A stretch of 64,000 nucleotides of DNA from Syntrophaceae bacterium UBA7520 (GCA_002478265.1 DLNC01000025.1:62346-126345); one strand, 5' to 3'. Shown: positions 36,037 to 45,902, counted from the stretch's first letter. Notes: generated by a model not told the origin, from the sequence alone. Program-made: numbers and translations.

Positions 36037-36612
36037 ATGGATAAGCGAAAAATTTACGCGTATTTTCTGGGGATTATGCTGCTGGCGCCGCTGGCGCTCA
36101 ACGCGCAGGAAATGGCGCCCCCGATAAAAGAAGATGTCATTTCCCGGGAAGAGCCGATCGAAATAAATTCCGACCGCATGGATGCTTACAATCAGGAAAA
36201 GCTGGTAAAGTTTTCCGGCCATGCCGTGGTTAAACAGGGCGACAAACTTTTGAAAGCGGATGAACTGCGCCTTTATTACAAGGAAGAGCCTAAAAAGCAG
36301 GCCAAAAAGGGCAAAAAGCCTTTTGACGCCAGCGGCATTATGGATAGGATAAGCGCCACGGGGAATGTGTCTTCAACGCAGGGGGAGAGAACGGTCAGCG
36401 GGGACGAAGCCACCTATTATCATGAAACAGGGCAGGTGATCATTACCGGGAACGTGGTCATGCGCGAAGGAAAAAACGTGGTTAAAGGTTGCCGGGTAAC
36501 CATTTACCTCAACGAAAACAAAGGCAAAGTTGAACAGTGTGAACCGGGCACTAGCGAGAGAGTGCAGGCGATAATTTATCCACAGGATATAAAAAGTAAA
36601 GAAATAAACTAA
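36037..36612 (+). CDS. lptA: LPS transport periplasmic protein LptA (OstA)
   Basis: A 191-residue protein with a cleavable signal peptide (about 1-23, ending LALNAQ) and an OstA/LptA beta-jellyroll domain (INSDRMDAYNQEKLVKFSGHAVV, then GDEATYYHETGQVIITGNVV). It bridges inner and outer membrane LPS transport. AAAGGA precedes the ATG; lptC ends 12 bp upstream. Confidence 0.93.
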   Translation: MDKRKIYAYFLGIMLLAPLALNAQEMAPPIKEDVISREEPIEINSDRMDAYNQEKLVKFSGHAVVKQGDKLLKADELRLYYKEEPKKQAKKGKKPFDASGIMDRISATGNVSSTQGERTVSGDEATYYHETGQVIITGNVVMREGKNVVKGCRVTIYLNENKGKVEQCEPGTSERVQAIIYPQDIKSKEIN

Positions 36613-36635
36613 GCGGAAGCGGGCGTTGTACGGCG

Positions 36636-37358
36636 ATGGGCAATTTAGCGGCAAAAGGGCTGACCAAAATTTACAATAAAAGAAAGGTCGTCAACGAGAT
36701 TGATTTGCATATAGCGCCCGGTGAAGTAGTAGGCCTTTTGGGGCCCAATGGCGCGGGTAAAACAACCACGTTTTATATGATTGTCGGCCTGATTAAGCCT
36801 GATGCCGGTTCTATTTACCTCAACGGCGAAGATATCAGCGCCGATCCCATGTATCAAAGAGCGCGCAAGGGTCTGAACTACCTGCCGCAGGAGCCTTCCG
36901 TCTTCCGCAAGCTTACCGTGGAAGAAAACATTATGGCGATACTGGAAACGCTCGATATTCGTGAAGAAGAAAGGGCGGAAAGACTGCAGGATCTTTTAGG
37001 CGAACTCGATCTCACTTCACTGGCGAAAAATTACGCCTATTCTCTTTCCGGCGGGGAAAGAAGAAGAGTGGAGATCACGCGCGCGCTGGTAACATCTCCG
37101 AAATATATTCTGCTGGATGAGCCGTTCGCGGGCATTGATCCGCTGGCTGTTGCCGATATTCAGAGGATTATAGAAAAACTGAAAAATAAGGGCATTGGCA
37201 TCATTGTCTCCGACCATAACGTGCGCGAGACGCTTTCCTGCTGTGACCGAGCTTACATCGTTAATGAAGGAAAAATACTCGTCGAAGGATGCCCCGCGGA
37301 TATCGCCTGCAGCGAGCTTGCCCGTAAATTTTATTTTGGGGAGAATTTTAATCTGTAA
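36636..37358 (+). CDS. lptB: LPS export ABC transporter ATPase LptB
   Basis: A 240-residue ABC ATPase. Walker A GPNGAGKTT (about 35-43), Q-loop LPQEPSVF, signature YSLSGGERRR, Walker B ILLDEPFAGID and switch His in SDHNVRET. The FRKLTVEENI and PSVFRKL segments are those of LptB. It powers LPS extraction with LptF and LptG, which are not in the window. Confidence 0.96.
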   Translation: MGNLAAKGLTKIYNKRKVVNEIDLHIAPGEVVGLLGPNGAGKTTTFYMIVGLIKPDAGSIYLNGEDISADPMYQRARKGLNYLPQEPSVFRKLTVEENIMAILETLDIREEERAERLQDLLGELDLTSLAKNYAYSLSGGERRRVEITRALVTSPKYILLDEPFAGIDPLAVADIQRIIEKLKNKGIGIIVSDHNVRETLSCCDRAYIVNEGKILVEGCPADIACSELARKFYFGENFNL

Positions 37359-37381
37359 TAACTTTCGTTTTGTGATTATTT

Positions 37382-38857
37382 ATGGCGTTTGAATTAAAAC
37401 AGAACCTAAAACTTTCGCAGCAGTTGATCATGACGCCGCAGCTGCAGCAGGCGATAAAGCTGCTGCAGCTCTCCCGCATGGAGCTCGTCGAGACCATAAA
37501 TCAGGAAATGGAGGAAAATCCTCTACTGGAGGAGATTGCGGCGGATGAAGGTGGCGACGAAGAAATAGTTCCCGATGTCGAAGGAGATCTCCAGCCGATA
37601 GAAAGCGCCGACGTAAAGCTTTTGCAAAAAACGGAGGAGCTGACCGGCGAAGGCGACGGCCGGGAAGAATTTGACTGGAATAACTATCTGGAAGATTACG
37701 GCCCGGTGGGTGTAACTTACGGCCGCCAGGACGCCGAAGCGCCCACGTGGGATAATATTCTTTGCGAATCGCAGACGCTTGCCGAGTATCTCATGTGGCA
37801 GATGAAATTATCGCCGCTTGATGAGGATGAAATCAGGGTAGGGACGCAGATCATCGGCAATCTGGACCAGAACGGATATCTATGCGCGACAACAGCAGAG
37901 ATAGCCGCGTTGGAAAACGTGGGAGAGGAATTTGCCGAGAGTGTTTTGAGAAAAATTCAGGAGTTTGACCCCCCCGGCATCGCCGCGCGTAATTTGCAGG
38001 AGTGCCTGCTAATTCAGGCGCGGATGATGGGCGTCAAGCGGAATCATCTTGTGGAAACGATAATCAGCGAACATCTTAAGGATCTGGAGCTGAAAAACTA
38101 TCTCCAAATCGCCAGAAAACTGAAAGTTCCCCTGCGCGAGGTGGAGAAAGCGGTGCTGATTATCAGCAGCATGGATCCGCGCCCGGGCAGCATATACGCG
38201 GAGGAAAAAACGCAGGCCATCATACCTGATGTCTACGTTGTTAAATCCGGTGACGAATACAAGATAATCGTTAATGACGACGGATTGCCGCGGTTGCGCA
38301 TCAGTAATTTTTACCGCGAGATAATGGCAGGACTTGGCACGCACGGTAACAATGAACAGGAAAACGGGAAAAAATATATTCGCGAAAAAGTGCAGGCGGC
38401 AACGTGGTTGATCAAAAGCATCCAGCAGCGGCAGAAAACGATTTATAAGGTGGCGGAAAGCATCGTCAAGTATCAGAGGGATTTTTTTGATAAGGGCATT
38501 AATTACCTCAAGCCACTGGTTCTGCGGGATGTGGCCCATGATGTGGAAATGCATGAATCGACGATCAGCCGCGTGGTAAACAATAAATATATGCACACGC
38601 CGCGGGGCATTTTTGAAATGAAATACTTCTTCGGCAGTTCCATTCAGCGGGTTTCCGGGGAAACAATCGCGTCAAAGAGCGTCAAGGAAGAAATCAAGAA
38701 GATCATTGGCCAGGAGAATCCCAAAAAGCCTTACAGTGACTGCGAGATCGTGAATATGCTCAAAGAAGGTGGTATTGACATCGCGAGGCGTACCGTGGCA
38801 AAATACCGGGAAATGATGGGAATTTTGCCCTCGTCTAAAAGGAAAAAATACTTTTAG
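37382..38857 (+). CDS. rpoN: RNA polymerase sigma-54 factor
   Basis: A 491-residue RpoN. Region I is the glutamine-rich QNLKLSQQLIMTPQLQQ (about 7-23), region II is acidic, the core-binding part spans about 130-300, a helix-turn-helix lies near RDVAHDVEMHESTISRVVNNK, and the RpoN box ARRTVAKYR sits close to the C-terminus. It directs polymerase to -24/-12 promoters such as those at 13716 and 21784 in this window. It lies 23 bp after lptB, the usual place in Proteobacteria. Confidence 0.97.
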   Translation: MAFELKQNLKLSQQLIMTPQLQQAIKLLQLSRMELVETINQEMEENPLLEEIAADEGGDEEIVPDVEGDLQPIESADVKLLQKTEELTGEGDGREEFDWNNYLEDYGPVGVTYGRQDAEAPTWDNILCESQTLAEYLMWQMKLSPLDEDEIRVGTQIIGNLDQNGYLCATTAEIAALENVGEEFAESVLRKIQEFDPPGIAARNLQECLLIQARMMGVKRNHLVETIISEHLKDLELKNYLQIARKLKVPLREVEKAVLIISSMDPRPGSIYAEEKTQAIIPDVYVVKSGDEYKIIVNDDGLPRLRISNFYREIMAGLGTHGNNEQENGKKYIREKVQAATWLIKSIQQRQKTIYKVAESIVKYQRDFFDKGINYLKPLVLRDVAHDVEMHESTISRVVNNKYMHTPRGIFEMKYFFGSSIQRVSGETIASKSVKEEIKKIIGQENPKKPYSDCEIVNMLKEGGIDIARRTVAKYREMMGILPSSKRKKYF

Positions 38858-38908
38858 ATTCAAGCAGTTTTAGAGACGGAATAATAAGCGCTAATTATAA
38901 AAAACTGA

Positions 38909-38937
38909 TTGACATTTAGCTTTCATATCACTATATG
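38909..38937 (+). promoter_or_regulatory. Sigma-70 promoter candidate of hpf
   Basis: TTGACA (38909-38914), a 17-base spacer and TATATG (38932-38937). It gives hpf-ptsN-rapZ a promoter of its own behind rpoN. Confidence 0.65.
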
Positions 38938-38938
38938 A

Positions 38939-38991
38939 CTTGCCTTTGCGGATAATCCGTCAGCGGTAGCTGACAGGCGGACGTCGGCAAG
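38939..38991 (+). promoter_or_regulatory. Structured leader upstream of hpf
   Basis: An outer 6-bp stem CTTGCC/GGCAAG (38939-38944 with 38986-38991) encloses a perfect inner hairpin GTCAGC-GGTA-GCTGAC (38959-38974). It lies directly after the -10 element, so most of it would be in the transcript and would end 22 bases before the hpf start. It could be a 5' stabiliser or an operator. Confidence 0.5.
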
Positions 38992-39013
38992 GGAAGTATC
39001 AACAGGGGGAGCA

Positions 39014-39547
39014 ATGAAAATTTCGGTAACTTTCAGAAATAACGAAGGTGAAAAAGGACACAAAGATTACGCGGCGGAAAAAATCAACAAGTTGAATAAA
39101 TATTTGGATACGCCGGCCGAAGCGCATATAATCCTTTCCATGGAAAAGTTCAGAAGCATTGTGGAGGTAAATTTCAGCACCAATGGCTGGAATATCAATG
39201 CCAAAGAAAAAGACAAGGACATGCGCCTGGCCATTGATAAATGCATAGACAAAATTGAAAAGCAGATAAAAAAGCAGAAAGAAAAAGTTCGCGAAAGAAA
39301 GCCCATCAGCATCAGGCATGGCAAAGACAAGACCGAACGGCTGGACGAAACAGAAGATCTTTCAGCAAACAGAGTTGTGGAAACGAGAAAAATCATCCTG
39401 AAACCCATGTCGCTGGATGAAGCGGTTATGGAACTGGAAGAAACAAAAGCGGCGTTTGTCATTTATCGCGATTCTTCGTCGGAAAAGGTAAGCGTTGTCT
39501 ATCGTCGTGATGACGGCCAATACGGCCTTATGGAGACAAAAAGCTAA
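39014..39547 (+). CDS. hpf: Ribosome hibernation-promoting factor, long form
   Basis: A 177-residue protein: an S30AE domain (about 1-100, with NKYLDTPAEAHIIL and basic helix KCIDKIEKQIKKQKEK) and a C-terminal HPF dimerisation domain (about 120-177, IILKPMSLDEAVMELEETKAAFVIYRD). Long HPF pairs 70S ribosomes into inactive 100S dimers in stationary cells. GGGGGAG precedes the ATG. In its usual place behind rpoN. Confidence 0.95.
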   Translation: MKISVTFRNNEGEKGHKDYAAEKINKLNKYLDTPAEAHIILSMEKFRSIVEVNFSTNGWNINAKEKDKDMRLAIDKCIDKIEKQIKKQKEKVRERKPISIRHGKDKTERLDETEDLSANRVVETRKIILKPMSLDEAVMELEETKAAFVIYRDSSSEKVSVVYRRDDGQYGLMETKS

Positions 39548-39598
39548 GCGATAAATACCCCAGCAGTATTCAGCAAAATTAAAGCTTTGGTGTGCCTT

Positions 39599-40066
39599 AT
39601 GCAACTAGACCAAATTTTCAACAGCGGATTTATTAATGATAATCTGCAGGCAAAAAACAAAACGGAAGTTCTGCAGGAACTGGTAAAGACCGTAATCGAC
39701 GGCGGTTTAAAGCTGGATGCGGCTGTGGTGATGGAAGTGCTGCAGCAGCGGGAAAAGCTGGGTTCCACCGGTATCGGCGACGGCGTGGCCATACCGCACG
39801 GCAAAATCCCCGAACTGGAGGAACTGGTTGTTGCTTTCGGACGCAGCAAAGAGGGAATTTCTTTTGACGCGATTGACGGCAAGCCGGTTAATTTGTTTTT
39901 TCTGCTTCTGGCGCCGGAGAATTCCGCCGGGCAGCATCTGAAGGCTTTGGCCAAAATATCCAAGATGCTCAAAGTGGTTAACTTCCGCAAAAAGCTCATG
40001 GATGCAAAATCCCGCGGCGACTTATACAAGGCGATTATCGCCCAGGACCAAACCTGCCAACTTTAA
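39599..40066 (+). CDS. ptsN: PTS IIA-like nitrogen regulatory protein
   Basis: A 155-residue EIIA-type protein with the phosphoacceptor H67 in GVAIPHGKIP and the VAFGRSKEGISFDAIDGKPVNLFFLLLAP core. It is phosphorylated by the PTS-Ntr system and acts as a regulator of potassium and nitrogen-related processes in related bacteria. I use the ATG at 39599; a TTG at 39587 would add four residues. No other PTS gene is in the window. Confidence 0.93.
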   Translation: MQLDQIFNSGFINDNLQAKNKTEVLQELVKTVIDGGLKLDAAVVMEVLQQREKLGSTGIGDGVAIPHGKIPELEELVVAFGRSKEGISFDAIDGKPVNLFFLLLAPENSAGQHLKALAKISKMLKVVNFRKKLMDAKSRGDLYKAIIAQDQTCQL

Positions 40067-40176
40067 AACACCTCAACATTCTACAATAACATTTTCGCCG
40101 GCGGAAATTTAACCGCCAGGCTGGCTATTTTTAAGAAAATCTGCTAAAAAGTTCACATGTTTTTCAGGATGACACA

Positions 40177-41043
40177 ATGAAAAATTTACGCGTGGTCATC
40201 ATTACCGGTCTTTCCGGTTCCGGCAAAAGCACGGCGCTGCGCGCGTTGGAAGACATCGGGTTTTTCTGCGTTGATAATCTGCCGGTCGTTTTGCTGCCGA
40301 AATTTTTGGATATAACCATTCAATCATCGCCCAATGTTGATCGGGTGGCGATGGTTATGGATCTCAGAGAAAAAACTTTTCTGGATAAATACCGGCGCAT
40401 ATTTCAAAAGCTGAGAGAAAAGGGATTCAGGATTGAGATTCTTTTTCTGGAGGCAAGCGACGAAGCCCTCCTGCACCGTTTCAGCGAAACCCGCCGCATC
40501 CATCCTTTGGCCGCAAAAGGCCCCATTATGGATGGAATAATTCTGGAAAAAGAAAAATTATTTCCCTTAAGAAAAATGGCGGAAAGAATTATCGACACAA
40601 CCTCCATAAACGTCCATCAACTCAAAGATATTGTTCAGCGGCAGTTTATTCCGGCAAAAAATTTTAAAAAAATGGTGATTGGCATTACTTCCTTCGGCTA
40701 TCGTTATGGACTCCCGGCGGACGCCGACCTTGTTTTTGACGTAAGATTTTTGCCCAACCCCTATTTTGTCGAGAATTTGAAAAATTATGACGGGCATAAT
40801 TCCTCGGTAAAAAAGTACGTTTTAAAAAACAAGGAAAGCAAAAAGGTTTTACGCCAGATTTTGGATTTGCTTAAAATGCTTATTCCGCTTTATGACAAGG
40901 AAGGAAAGGCGCGCCTCAATATCGCCGTGGGGTGCACCGGCGGCAAACACCGTTCCGTAGTCATGGCTAATGAGCTCAGCTTGCGCCTGACAAACATGAA
41001 ATATATAATCAACTTAAATCATCGGGATATAGCAAAAAGTTAA
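40177..41043 (+). CDS. rapZ: RNase adapter / nucleotide-binding protein RapZ
   Basis: A 288-residue protein with Walker A GLSGSGKST at 11-19, the RapZ/YvcJ segment FFCVDNLPVVLL, FLEASDEALLHRFSETRR, the central TSFGYRYGLP and the C-terminal IAVGCTGGKHRSV. In E. coli it guides RNase E to a small RNA controlling glucosamine 6-phosphate synthase; in other bacteria its targets differ. Follows ptsN, the standard order. Confidence 0.95.
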   Translation: MKNLRVVIITGLSGSGKSTALRALEDIGFFCVDNLPVVLLPKFLDITIQSSPNVDRVAMVMDLREKTFLDKYRRIFQKLREKGFRIEILFLEASDEALLHRFSETRRIHPLAAKGPIMDGIILEKEKLFPLRKMAERIIDTTSINVHQLKDIVQRQFIPAKNFKKMVIGITSFGYRYGLPADADLVFDVRFLPNPYFVENLKNYDGHNSSVKKYVLKNKESKKVLRQILDLLKMLIPLYDKEGKARLNIAVGCTGGKHRSVVMANELSLRLTNMKYIINLNHRDIAKS

Positions 41044-41088
41044 TATTGAAGAAGAAATATTAGCATGTATACTTTCTGGCAGGCGCGG

Positions 41089-42414
41089 TCAGAAGTGCAT
41101 TTTTTTCTGAAAGTTGTTTTCTATCCAGCGATGGTCCCACCATTCAAAAGGATTGACAAAGTTTCCGCCCACCAGCATGCTGAAATGTAAGTGATCGCCT
41201 CCGGCCAGACCGGTTAAACCTGAATGGCCGATGATTTGTTCTTTTTTAACGCTTTGGTCTTTTTTCACTAGTATGGAAGAAAGATGCGCGTATAAACTGA
41301 AAAGCCCCTGGCCATGATCGATAATTACTGTATTGCCATAAATTCCCAGTTCCTGGGCGAAGACAACAACGCCGTTGTTGGCTGCTTCAATGGGCGCGTT
41401 GGCGGTCGAGGCGAGATCAACACCTAGGTGGATAGAGTTGCCCAGTGTCTTGCCTGCGGCGAGATAAGCGCGCCGGTCGCCGAATCTGGCCATGATAGCG
41501 GCGCCGCGCATTCTTAAAAATGTGCCGTCCCACAATTTTTTATCTGATGATTTCCGGCAAATATCTTGAATTTGCCTGTCATTATCCGCGCGCAACTGAG
41601 AGTTGATAAATGCAAATGTGTCCGCGGGGCTCTTTCCCTGCAACTGGGGAAAAGCTGATTGAAATTCCGGCATACGGGTTTTCAAAAAAGTTTCGCTTAA
41701 AGAGACGCTGTCGCCGCGAAAAATTCGCTCCTGAATAAAAAAAGCCGGGATAACCGTTGTTTCGTTGCCGGCCTCGTCACGCGCGTAAATATGCAGGCGG
41801 AAGTTATCTTTGGTGGCATAAAGCGGCACGGCGAGCATCGTGTAATAAACCGTGTTTTGCCCGACCTTTGCTTTGTGTGAGGGAAGGAAGATATCATTGT
41901 GATAAATTCCCGCTTCCTCCACCGGCTTGGATACACGATAGGCGATGACCCCCGTCCCTCCCTGCGCGAAATAATCAGGCTCTTCGTGATGAATGATTTG
42001 CGGTGGCTGGGTGTCAATAATTACCTCTTGTTCATATATCCGGGTGTTTCTGAAAAGTGAGTGGTCTCGCGCGGAGATGCTGAGCCTGGCCGGTCCGTCT
42101 TCAAGAGAAATCTCCCGTGGTTTCACGATGACGATGACGCTTTTTTTCCTGATTCCCCTGGTCGAAATTTTTTCCGCAAAAATTACTTGCACTTTTTCAT
42201 TCTGCGTAATTTCCGCTCTCAGCACGGCAAGGCCGCTTTTTTGGTCGGAAAATTCAATTTCTATTTTTTTGTTTATGCCGATTAGGGCGAGATTGCCGGC
42301 CGGTGTAATTTGTGGTTTCTCTGTTTCCAGGTAATTGAAAAAAAACAGCCAGCAAAATAAACCACTCAGCGCGAAAGCGCCGGCGATAATCAAATAGCGG
42401 TAAGGATTTTTCAT
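41089..42414 (-). CDS. M23 family metallopeptidase, membrane anchored
   Basis: A 441-residue protein. One N-terminal helix (about 8-28) leads into a large extracytoplasmic region of unknown fold and a C-terminal LytM/M23 domain: first zinc site HLGVDLAS (about 330), HGQGLFSLYAHLS, and HLHFSM. These Zn ligands (H, D, H) are complete, so endopeptidase activity on peptidoglycan is likely. GGGGAAAAGA precedes the ATG. It is convergent with rapZ, 45 bp apart. Confidence 0.9.
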   Translation of the reverse strand: MKNPYRYLIIAGAFALSGLFCWLFFFNYLETEKPQITPAGNLALIGINKKIEIEFSDQKSGLAVLRAEITQNEKVQVIFAEKISTRGIRKKSVIVIVKPREISLEDGPARLSISARDHSLFRNTRIYEQEVIIDTQPPQIIHHEEPDYFAQGGTGVIAYRVSKPVEEAGIYHNDIFLPSHKAKVGQNTVYYTMLAVPLYATKDNFRLHIYARDEAGNETTVIPAFFIQERIFRGDSVSLSETFLKTRMPEFQSAFPQLQGKSPADTFAFINSQLRADNDRQIQDICRKSSDKKLWDGTFLRMRGAAIMARFGDRRAYLAAGKTLGNSIHLGVDLASTANAPIEAANNGVVVFAQELGIYGNTVIIDHGQGLFSLYAHLSSILVKKDQSVKKEQIIGHSGLTGLAGGDHLHFSMLVGGNFVNPFEWWDHRWIENNFQKKMHF

Positions 42415-42652
42415 TCTTTTCCCCGTGGAAGCGATGCGTTCAGCGCGATTTCTTTAATGGCTTTTATTTTATATTGCAAGGTAAATATCCGGATGACATT
42501 GCGCAAACATATTTATTCTTAGCGCAGGAATTGCACAAAAAATTATCAAAAATCAGCAGCTCTCCCGGTATGATCAGGGAGTTTATGCCTTGATATTGTC
42601 GGCAAACACTGCTATATTTCTGGCAAATTTACCAAAAGAGACAAAAATAATC

Positions 42653-43855
42653 ATGCTCTACGGCAAGAAAATCGTTTTGGGGATTACAGGTGGTATTGCC
42701 GCATATAAGGCGGCGGAGCTGACGCGTGCGCTCATAAAAGAAGGGGCGCAGGTAAAAGTCGTGATGACCAAAAGCGCCGCTGAATTTATTACCCCCTTGA
42801 CGATGCAAACGCTTTCTCAACAGCAGGTTTATATCGATATGTATTCGCCCTCCGTAAAATATGACATGGCGCATATATCACTGGTGGATTTTGCGGACGC
42901 TTTTGTCATCGCGCCCGCCACGGGCAATATCATTGGAAAAGTTGCATCCGGTATAGCGGACGATTTGCTGACCACCACGATTATGGCTGCCGATAAGCCT
43001 GTTTTGTTTTGCCCCGCAATGAACGATAAAATGTTGGCTAATGCCTTCGTGCAGGAAAATATCGGTAAATTAAGGGAAAACGGCTATGTTGTGATGGAAA
43101 GCGGCGTGGGTGAACTGGCGTGTAAAACAAGCGGCTCCGGACGCTTGCCGGAAGTTGTGGAAATTATGGAAGAGATTGAGGCGCTGTTGACGGATAAGGA
43201 TTTATCAGGAGTAAAAATATTAATTACTGCCGGCCCCACGCAGGAACCGCTTGATCCCGTGCGTTATATTACCAATCACTCTTCAGGCAAAATGGGCTAT
43301 GCTCTGGCCGCGGTGGCCGGAAGACGCGGCGCGGAAGTTATCTTAATCAGCGGTCCGGTATCACTTATGGCGCCACCGGTGGCAAAATTTATCCAGGTGC
43401 GCACGGCGCGCCAGATGCATAAAGCAGTAATGGAAAATTACAAGAAGGCAAAAGTCATCATCAAAGCCGCCGCCGTCGCCGATTACCGTCCGAAAGAAAT
43501 CTCCGAGCAAAAAATTAAAAAAACGGGAAAGCAACTCGCCGTTGTACTGGATAAAAATCCTGATATTATTGAAGAAATCGGCAGAAATAAAGGCGGAAGA
43601 ATTGTTGTCGGTTTTGCCATGGAAACGCAAAATCTTCTGGCCAACGCCAAACAGAAACTGAAGAGCAAAAACATGGATCTGATTGTGGCCAATGATCTGT
43701 GCGAGGAAGGAGCTGGTTTTCAGGCGGATACGAACATCATTACGATTATCGATAAAAAAGGCAAAACGGAAAGACTGGATAAAATGACCAAGATGCGGGC
43801 GGCGGAGGAGATTCTCAACCGCGTCAAAATTCTGCTGAAAAGCGGGAGCAGGTAA
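42653..43855 (+). CDS. coaBC: Bifunctional phosphopantothenoylcysteine decarboxylase/phosphopantothenate-cysteine ligase
   Basis: A 400-residue enzyme of coenzyme A synthesis. The N-terminal CoaC flavoprotein part has GITGGIAAYKAAEL, the catalytic His in DMAHISL, APATGN and PAMNDKM. The C-terminal CoaB part has ITAGPTQEPLDPVRYITNHSSGKMG and KAAAVADYRP. I start at the ATG at 42653, matching the usual length; the frame is open to 42590. The 237-bp upstream gap shows nothing I can name. Confidence 0.95.
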   Translation: MLYGKKIVLGITGGIAAYKAAELTRALIKEGAQVKVVMTKSAAEFITPLTMQTLSQQQVYIDMYSPSVKYDMAHISLVDFADAFVIAPATGNIIGKVASGIADDLLTTTIMAADKPVLFCPAMNDKMLANAFVQENIGKLRENGYVVMESGVGELACKTSGSGRLPEVVEIMEEIEALLTDKDLSGVKILITAGPTQEPLDPVRYITNHSSGKMGYALAAVAGRRGAEVILISGPVSLMAPPVAKFIQVRTARQMHKAVMENYKKAKVIIKAAAVADYRPKEISEQKIKKTGKQLAVVLDKNPDIIEEIGRNKGGRIVVGFAMETQNLLANAKQKLKSKNMDLIVANDLCEEGAGFQADTNIITIIDKKGKTERLDKMTKMRAAEEILNRVKILLKSGSR

Positions 43856-43857
43856 TA

Positions 43858-44583
43858 ATGCCGCAGTTTTTGCCGCCGGGAGATGCAACCGGCATCAAAA
43901 AAGATTTGTTGTCCGTGGTTAAAGCGCTACGCGCGCATGTGCTCAATTACGAGAGCCTGGCAGTGGGGGTGAAATGGGAAAAAAATACCGCGGGGGGAGA
44001 AAAAATAAAAACTAAAAATGTTGACAGGGCAGCGGAGCTTCAGGCATTTTATGAGGAAATGAAAAACTGTCTGCTTTGTCCTTTGGGTAAAACCAGAAAA
44101 AATCTGGTTTTCGGCCAGGGCAATCCAAGCGCGCGGATTGTGTTTGTCGGCGAGGCGCCGGGCGCGGATGAAGACGAGCAGGGCTTGCCGTTTGTCGGCA
44201 GGGCCGGACAGCTGTTAACCGATATTATTGTCAAAGGCATGAAAATGGCGCGCCAAGACGTCTATATCTGCAATATTCTCAAGTGCCGTCCGCCGGGCAA
44301 CCGCAACCCCTTGCCGGAAGAAATAGAAAAGTGCGAGCATTTTTTGCAAAGGCAGTTGAACATTATCCAACCGCGCGTGATTTGCGCGCTGGGTAAATTT
44401 GCCGCCCAGACGCTCTTGAAAACGGAAACACCGATTACCGTGTTACGAGGCAAATTTCACGATTATAAAGGAATAAAGATAATGCCGACTTATCATCCGG
44501 CGTATCTCCTGCGCAATCCCTCCGCGAAAAAACCGGTATGGGAAGACGTGCAGCTGATCATGCAAGAAATCGGCAAAAGTTAA
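43858..44583 (+). CDS. Uracil-DNA glycosylase, family 4 (Fe-S type)
   Basis: A 241-residue enzyme. About 65 N-terminal residues precede the domain (typical for this family), then cysteines CLLCPLG and, later, CNILKCRPPGNRNPLPEEIEKCEHFL supply the 4Fe-4S ligands. Motif GEAPGADEDEQGLPFVGRAG is the active-site segment, and YHPAYLLRN the C-terminal His motif. Removes uracil from DNA. It begins 2 bp after coaBC. Confidence 0.93.
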   Translation: MPQFLPPGDATGIKKDLLSVVKALRAHVLNYESLAVGVKWEKNTAGGEKIKTKNVDRAAELQAFYEEMKNCLLCPLGKTRKNLVFGQGNPSARIVFVGEAPGADEDEQGLPFVGRAGQLLTDIIVKGMKMARQDVYICNILKCRPPGNRNPLPEEIEKCEHFLQRQLNIIQPRVICALGKFAAQTLLKTETPITVLRGKFHDYKGIKIMPTYHPAYLLRNPSAKKPVWEDVQLIMQEIGKS

Positions 44584-44594
44584 AAGGGAGAAAG

Positions 44595-45902
44595 ATGATT
44601 AAAAAAATAATCTGCTTGTGTGCCGCACTGACGCTATGCGGCGGCTTTGCCTGGGCAAAAGATGATAAACCGGTATTTAATGTGATTACCGTTGCTGGCG
44701 TAATCACAACACCGACGGCGAAATATATTGCCGACAGCATAGATAAGGCGAAAAAAGACGGAGCTGAGGGTTTACTCATTTTGCTGGATACTCCGGGCGG
44801 CATGGATACGGCGATGCGCGATATCGCCAAGAGCTTGCTTAATTCCCCCGTGCCGGTGATTGTTTATGTCTATCCTTCCGGCGCGCGTGCGGCTTCTGCA
44901 GGAGTGATCATCGCCACGGCAGCGCATGTGGCGGCGATGGCACCGGGCACGAATATTGGCGCTGCTCATCCTGTGGCGATAGGCCTAGGCGGCAGCGGCG
45001 GCATGGACAAAACAATGGCGGAAAAACTGGAAAACGACGCTGCGGCTTACGCGCGCAGCATCGCAAAAATCAGAGGCCGCTCGGAAGAATGGGTGGAAAA
45101 AGCAGTGCGCAAGAGCGAATCCATCACAGCGGAGGAAGCGCTTAAATTGAGGGTGATTGATTACGTCGCCGCGGATATTGATAAGCTTTTGGCCATGATT
45201 GATAAAAAAGAAGTTGTGCTGGCGGATAACAAAAAATTCAGAATATCGACGACCAACGCGGTGGTCAATAATATAGAGATGGGCACGCGGCAAAAAATAC
45301 TGGCCGCGATTTCCGATCCGAATATCGCCTACATTCTTTTGCTGATCGGTCTGGCCGGCCTCTATTTTGAGTTTTCCAATCCGGGTGCGATTCTGCCCGG
45401 CGTTATCGGCGGCATATCGCTTTTGATGGCGTTCTTCGGCCTCGCCACGTTGCCGGTCAACTACACGGGTATTCTGTTGATACTTTTCGGCATCATATTA
45501 TTTATTGCGGAGATTAAAGTTATGAGTAACGGTCTTTTGACTATCGGCGGCATTATTTCCCTGGCGATGGGCTCGCTGATTTTGTTTGAAACGCCGGAGC
45601 CGGCGCTGCGTATATCATTAAGTGTTTTTATTCCCGCGCTGCTTTTGATATCCGGGTTTTTCATCGTGGTTATCTGGATGGCGATCAAAGCGCAAATGCG
45701 CAAACACTATACCGGTTCGGAGGCGATGGTGGAAGGCCAGGGGCAGGCGGTTACTGATATAGGCGAGGGAGGAAAAGTTTTCTTCCAAGGCGAATATTGG
45801 GAGGCGCAAAGTAAAATTCCGATACCCAAAGGCGCGAAAGTCAGGATACTCAAGGTAGAAGGATTAAAACTCACCGTGGAAGAAATCAGAAAAGAGTCTT
45901 AA
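44595..45902 (+). CDS. NfeD family membrane serine protease-like protein
   Basis: A 435-residue long NfeD. A signal peptide (about 1-20, ending AWA) and a ClpP-like protease domain (LLILLDTPGGMDTAMRDI, and PSGARAASAGVIIATAAHVAAMAP with the catalytic serine region) are followed by four to five helices (about 240-370) and a C-terminal OB-fold NfeD domain. Such proteins work with slipins in membrane quality control, and one is encoded next. The start is ATG 44595 with GGGAG upstream. Confidence 0.92.
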   Translation: MIKKIICLCAALTLCGGFAWAKDDKPVFNVITVAGVITTPTAKYIADSIDKAKKDGAEGLLILLDTPGGMDTAMRDIAKSLLNSPVPVIVYVYPSGARAASAGVIIATAAHVAAMAPGTNIGAAHPVAIGLGGSGGMDKTMAEKLENDAAAYARSIAKIRGRSEEWVEKAVRKSESITAEEALKLRVIDYVAADIDKLLAMIDKKEVVLADNKKFRISTTNAVVNNIEMGTRQKILAAISDPNIAYILLLIGLAGLYFEFSNPGAILPGVIGGISLLMAFFGLATLPVNYTGILLILFGIILFIAEIKVMSNGLLTIGGIISLAMGSLILFETPEPALRISLSVFIPALLLISGFFIVVIWMAIKAQMRKHYTGSEAMVEGQGQAVTDIGEGGKVFFQGEYWEAQSKIPIPKGAKVRILKVEGLKLTVEEIRKES

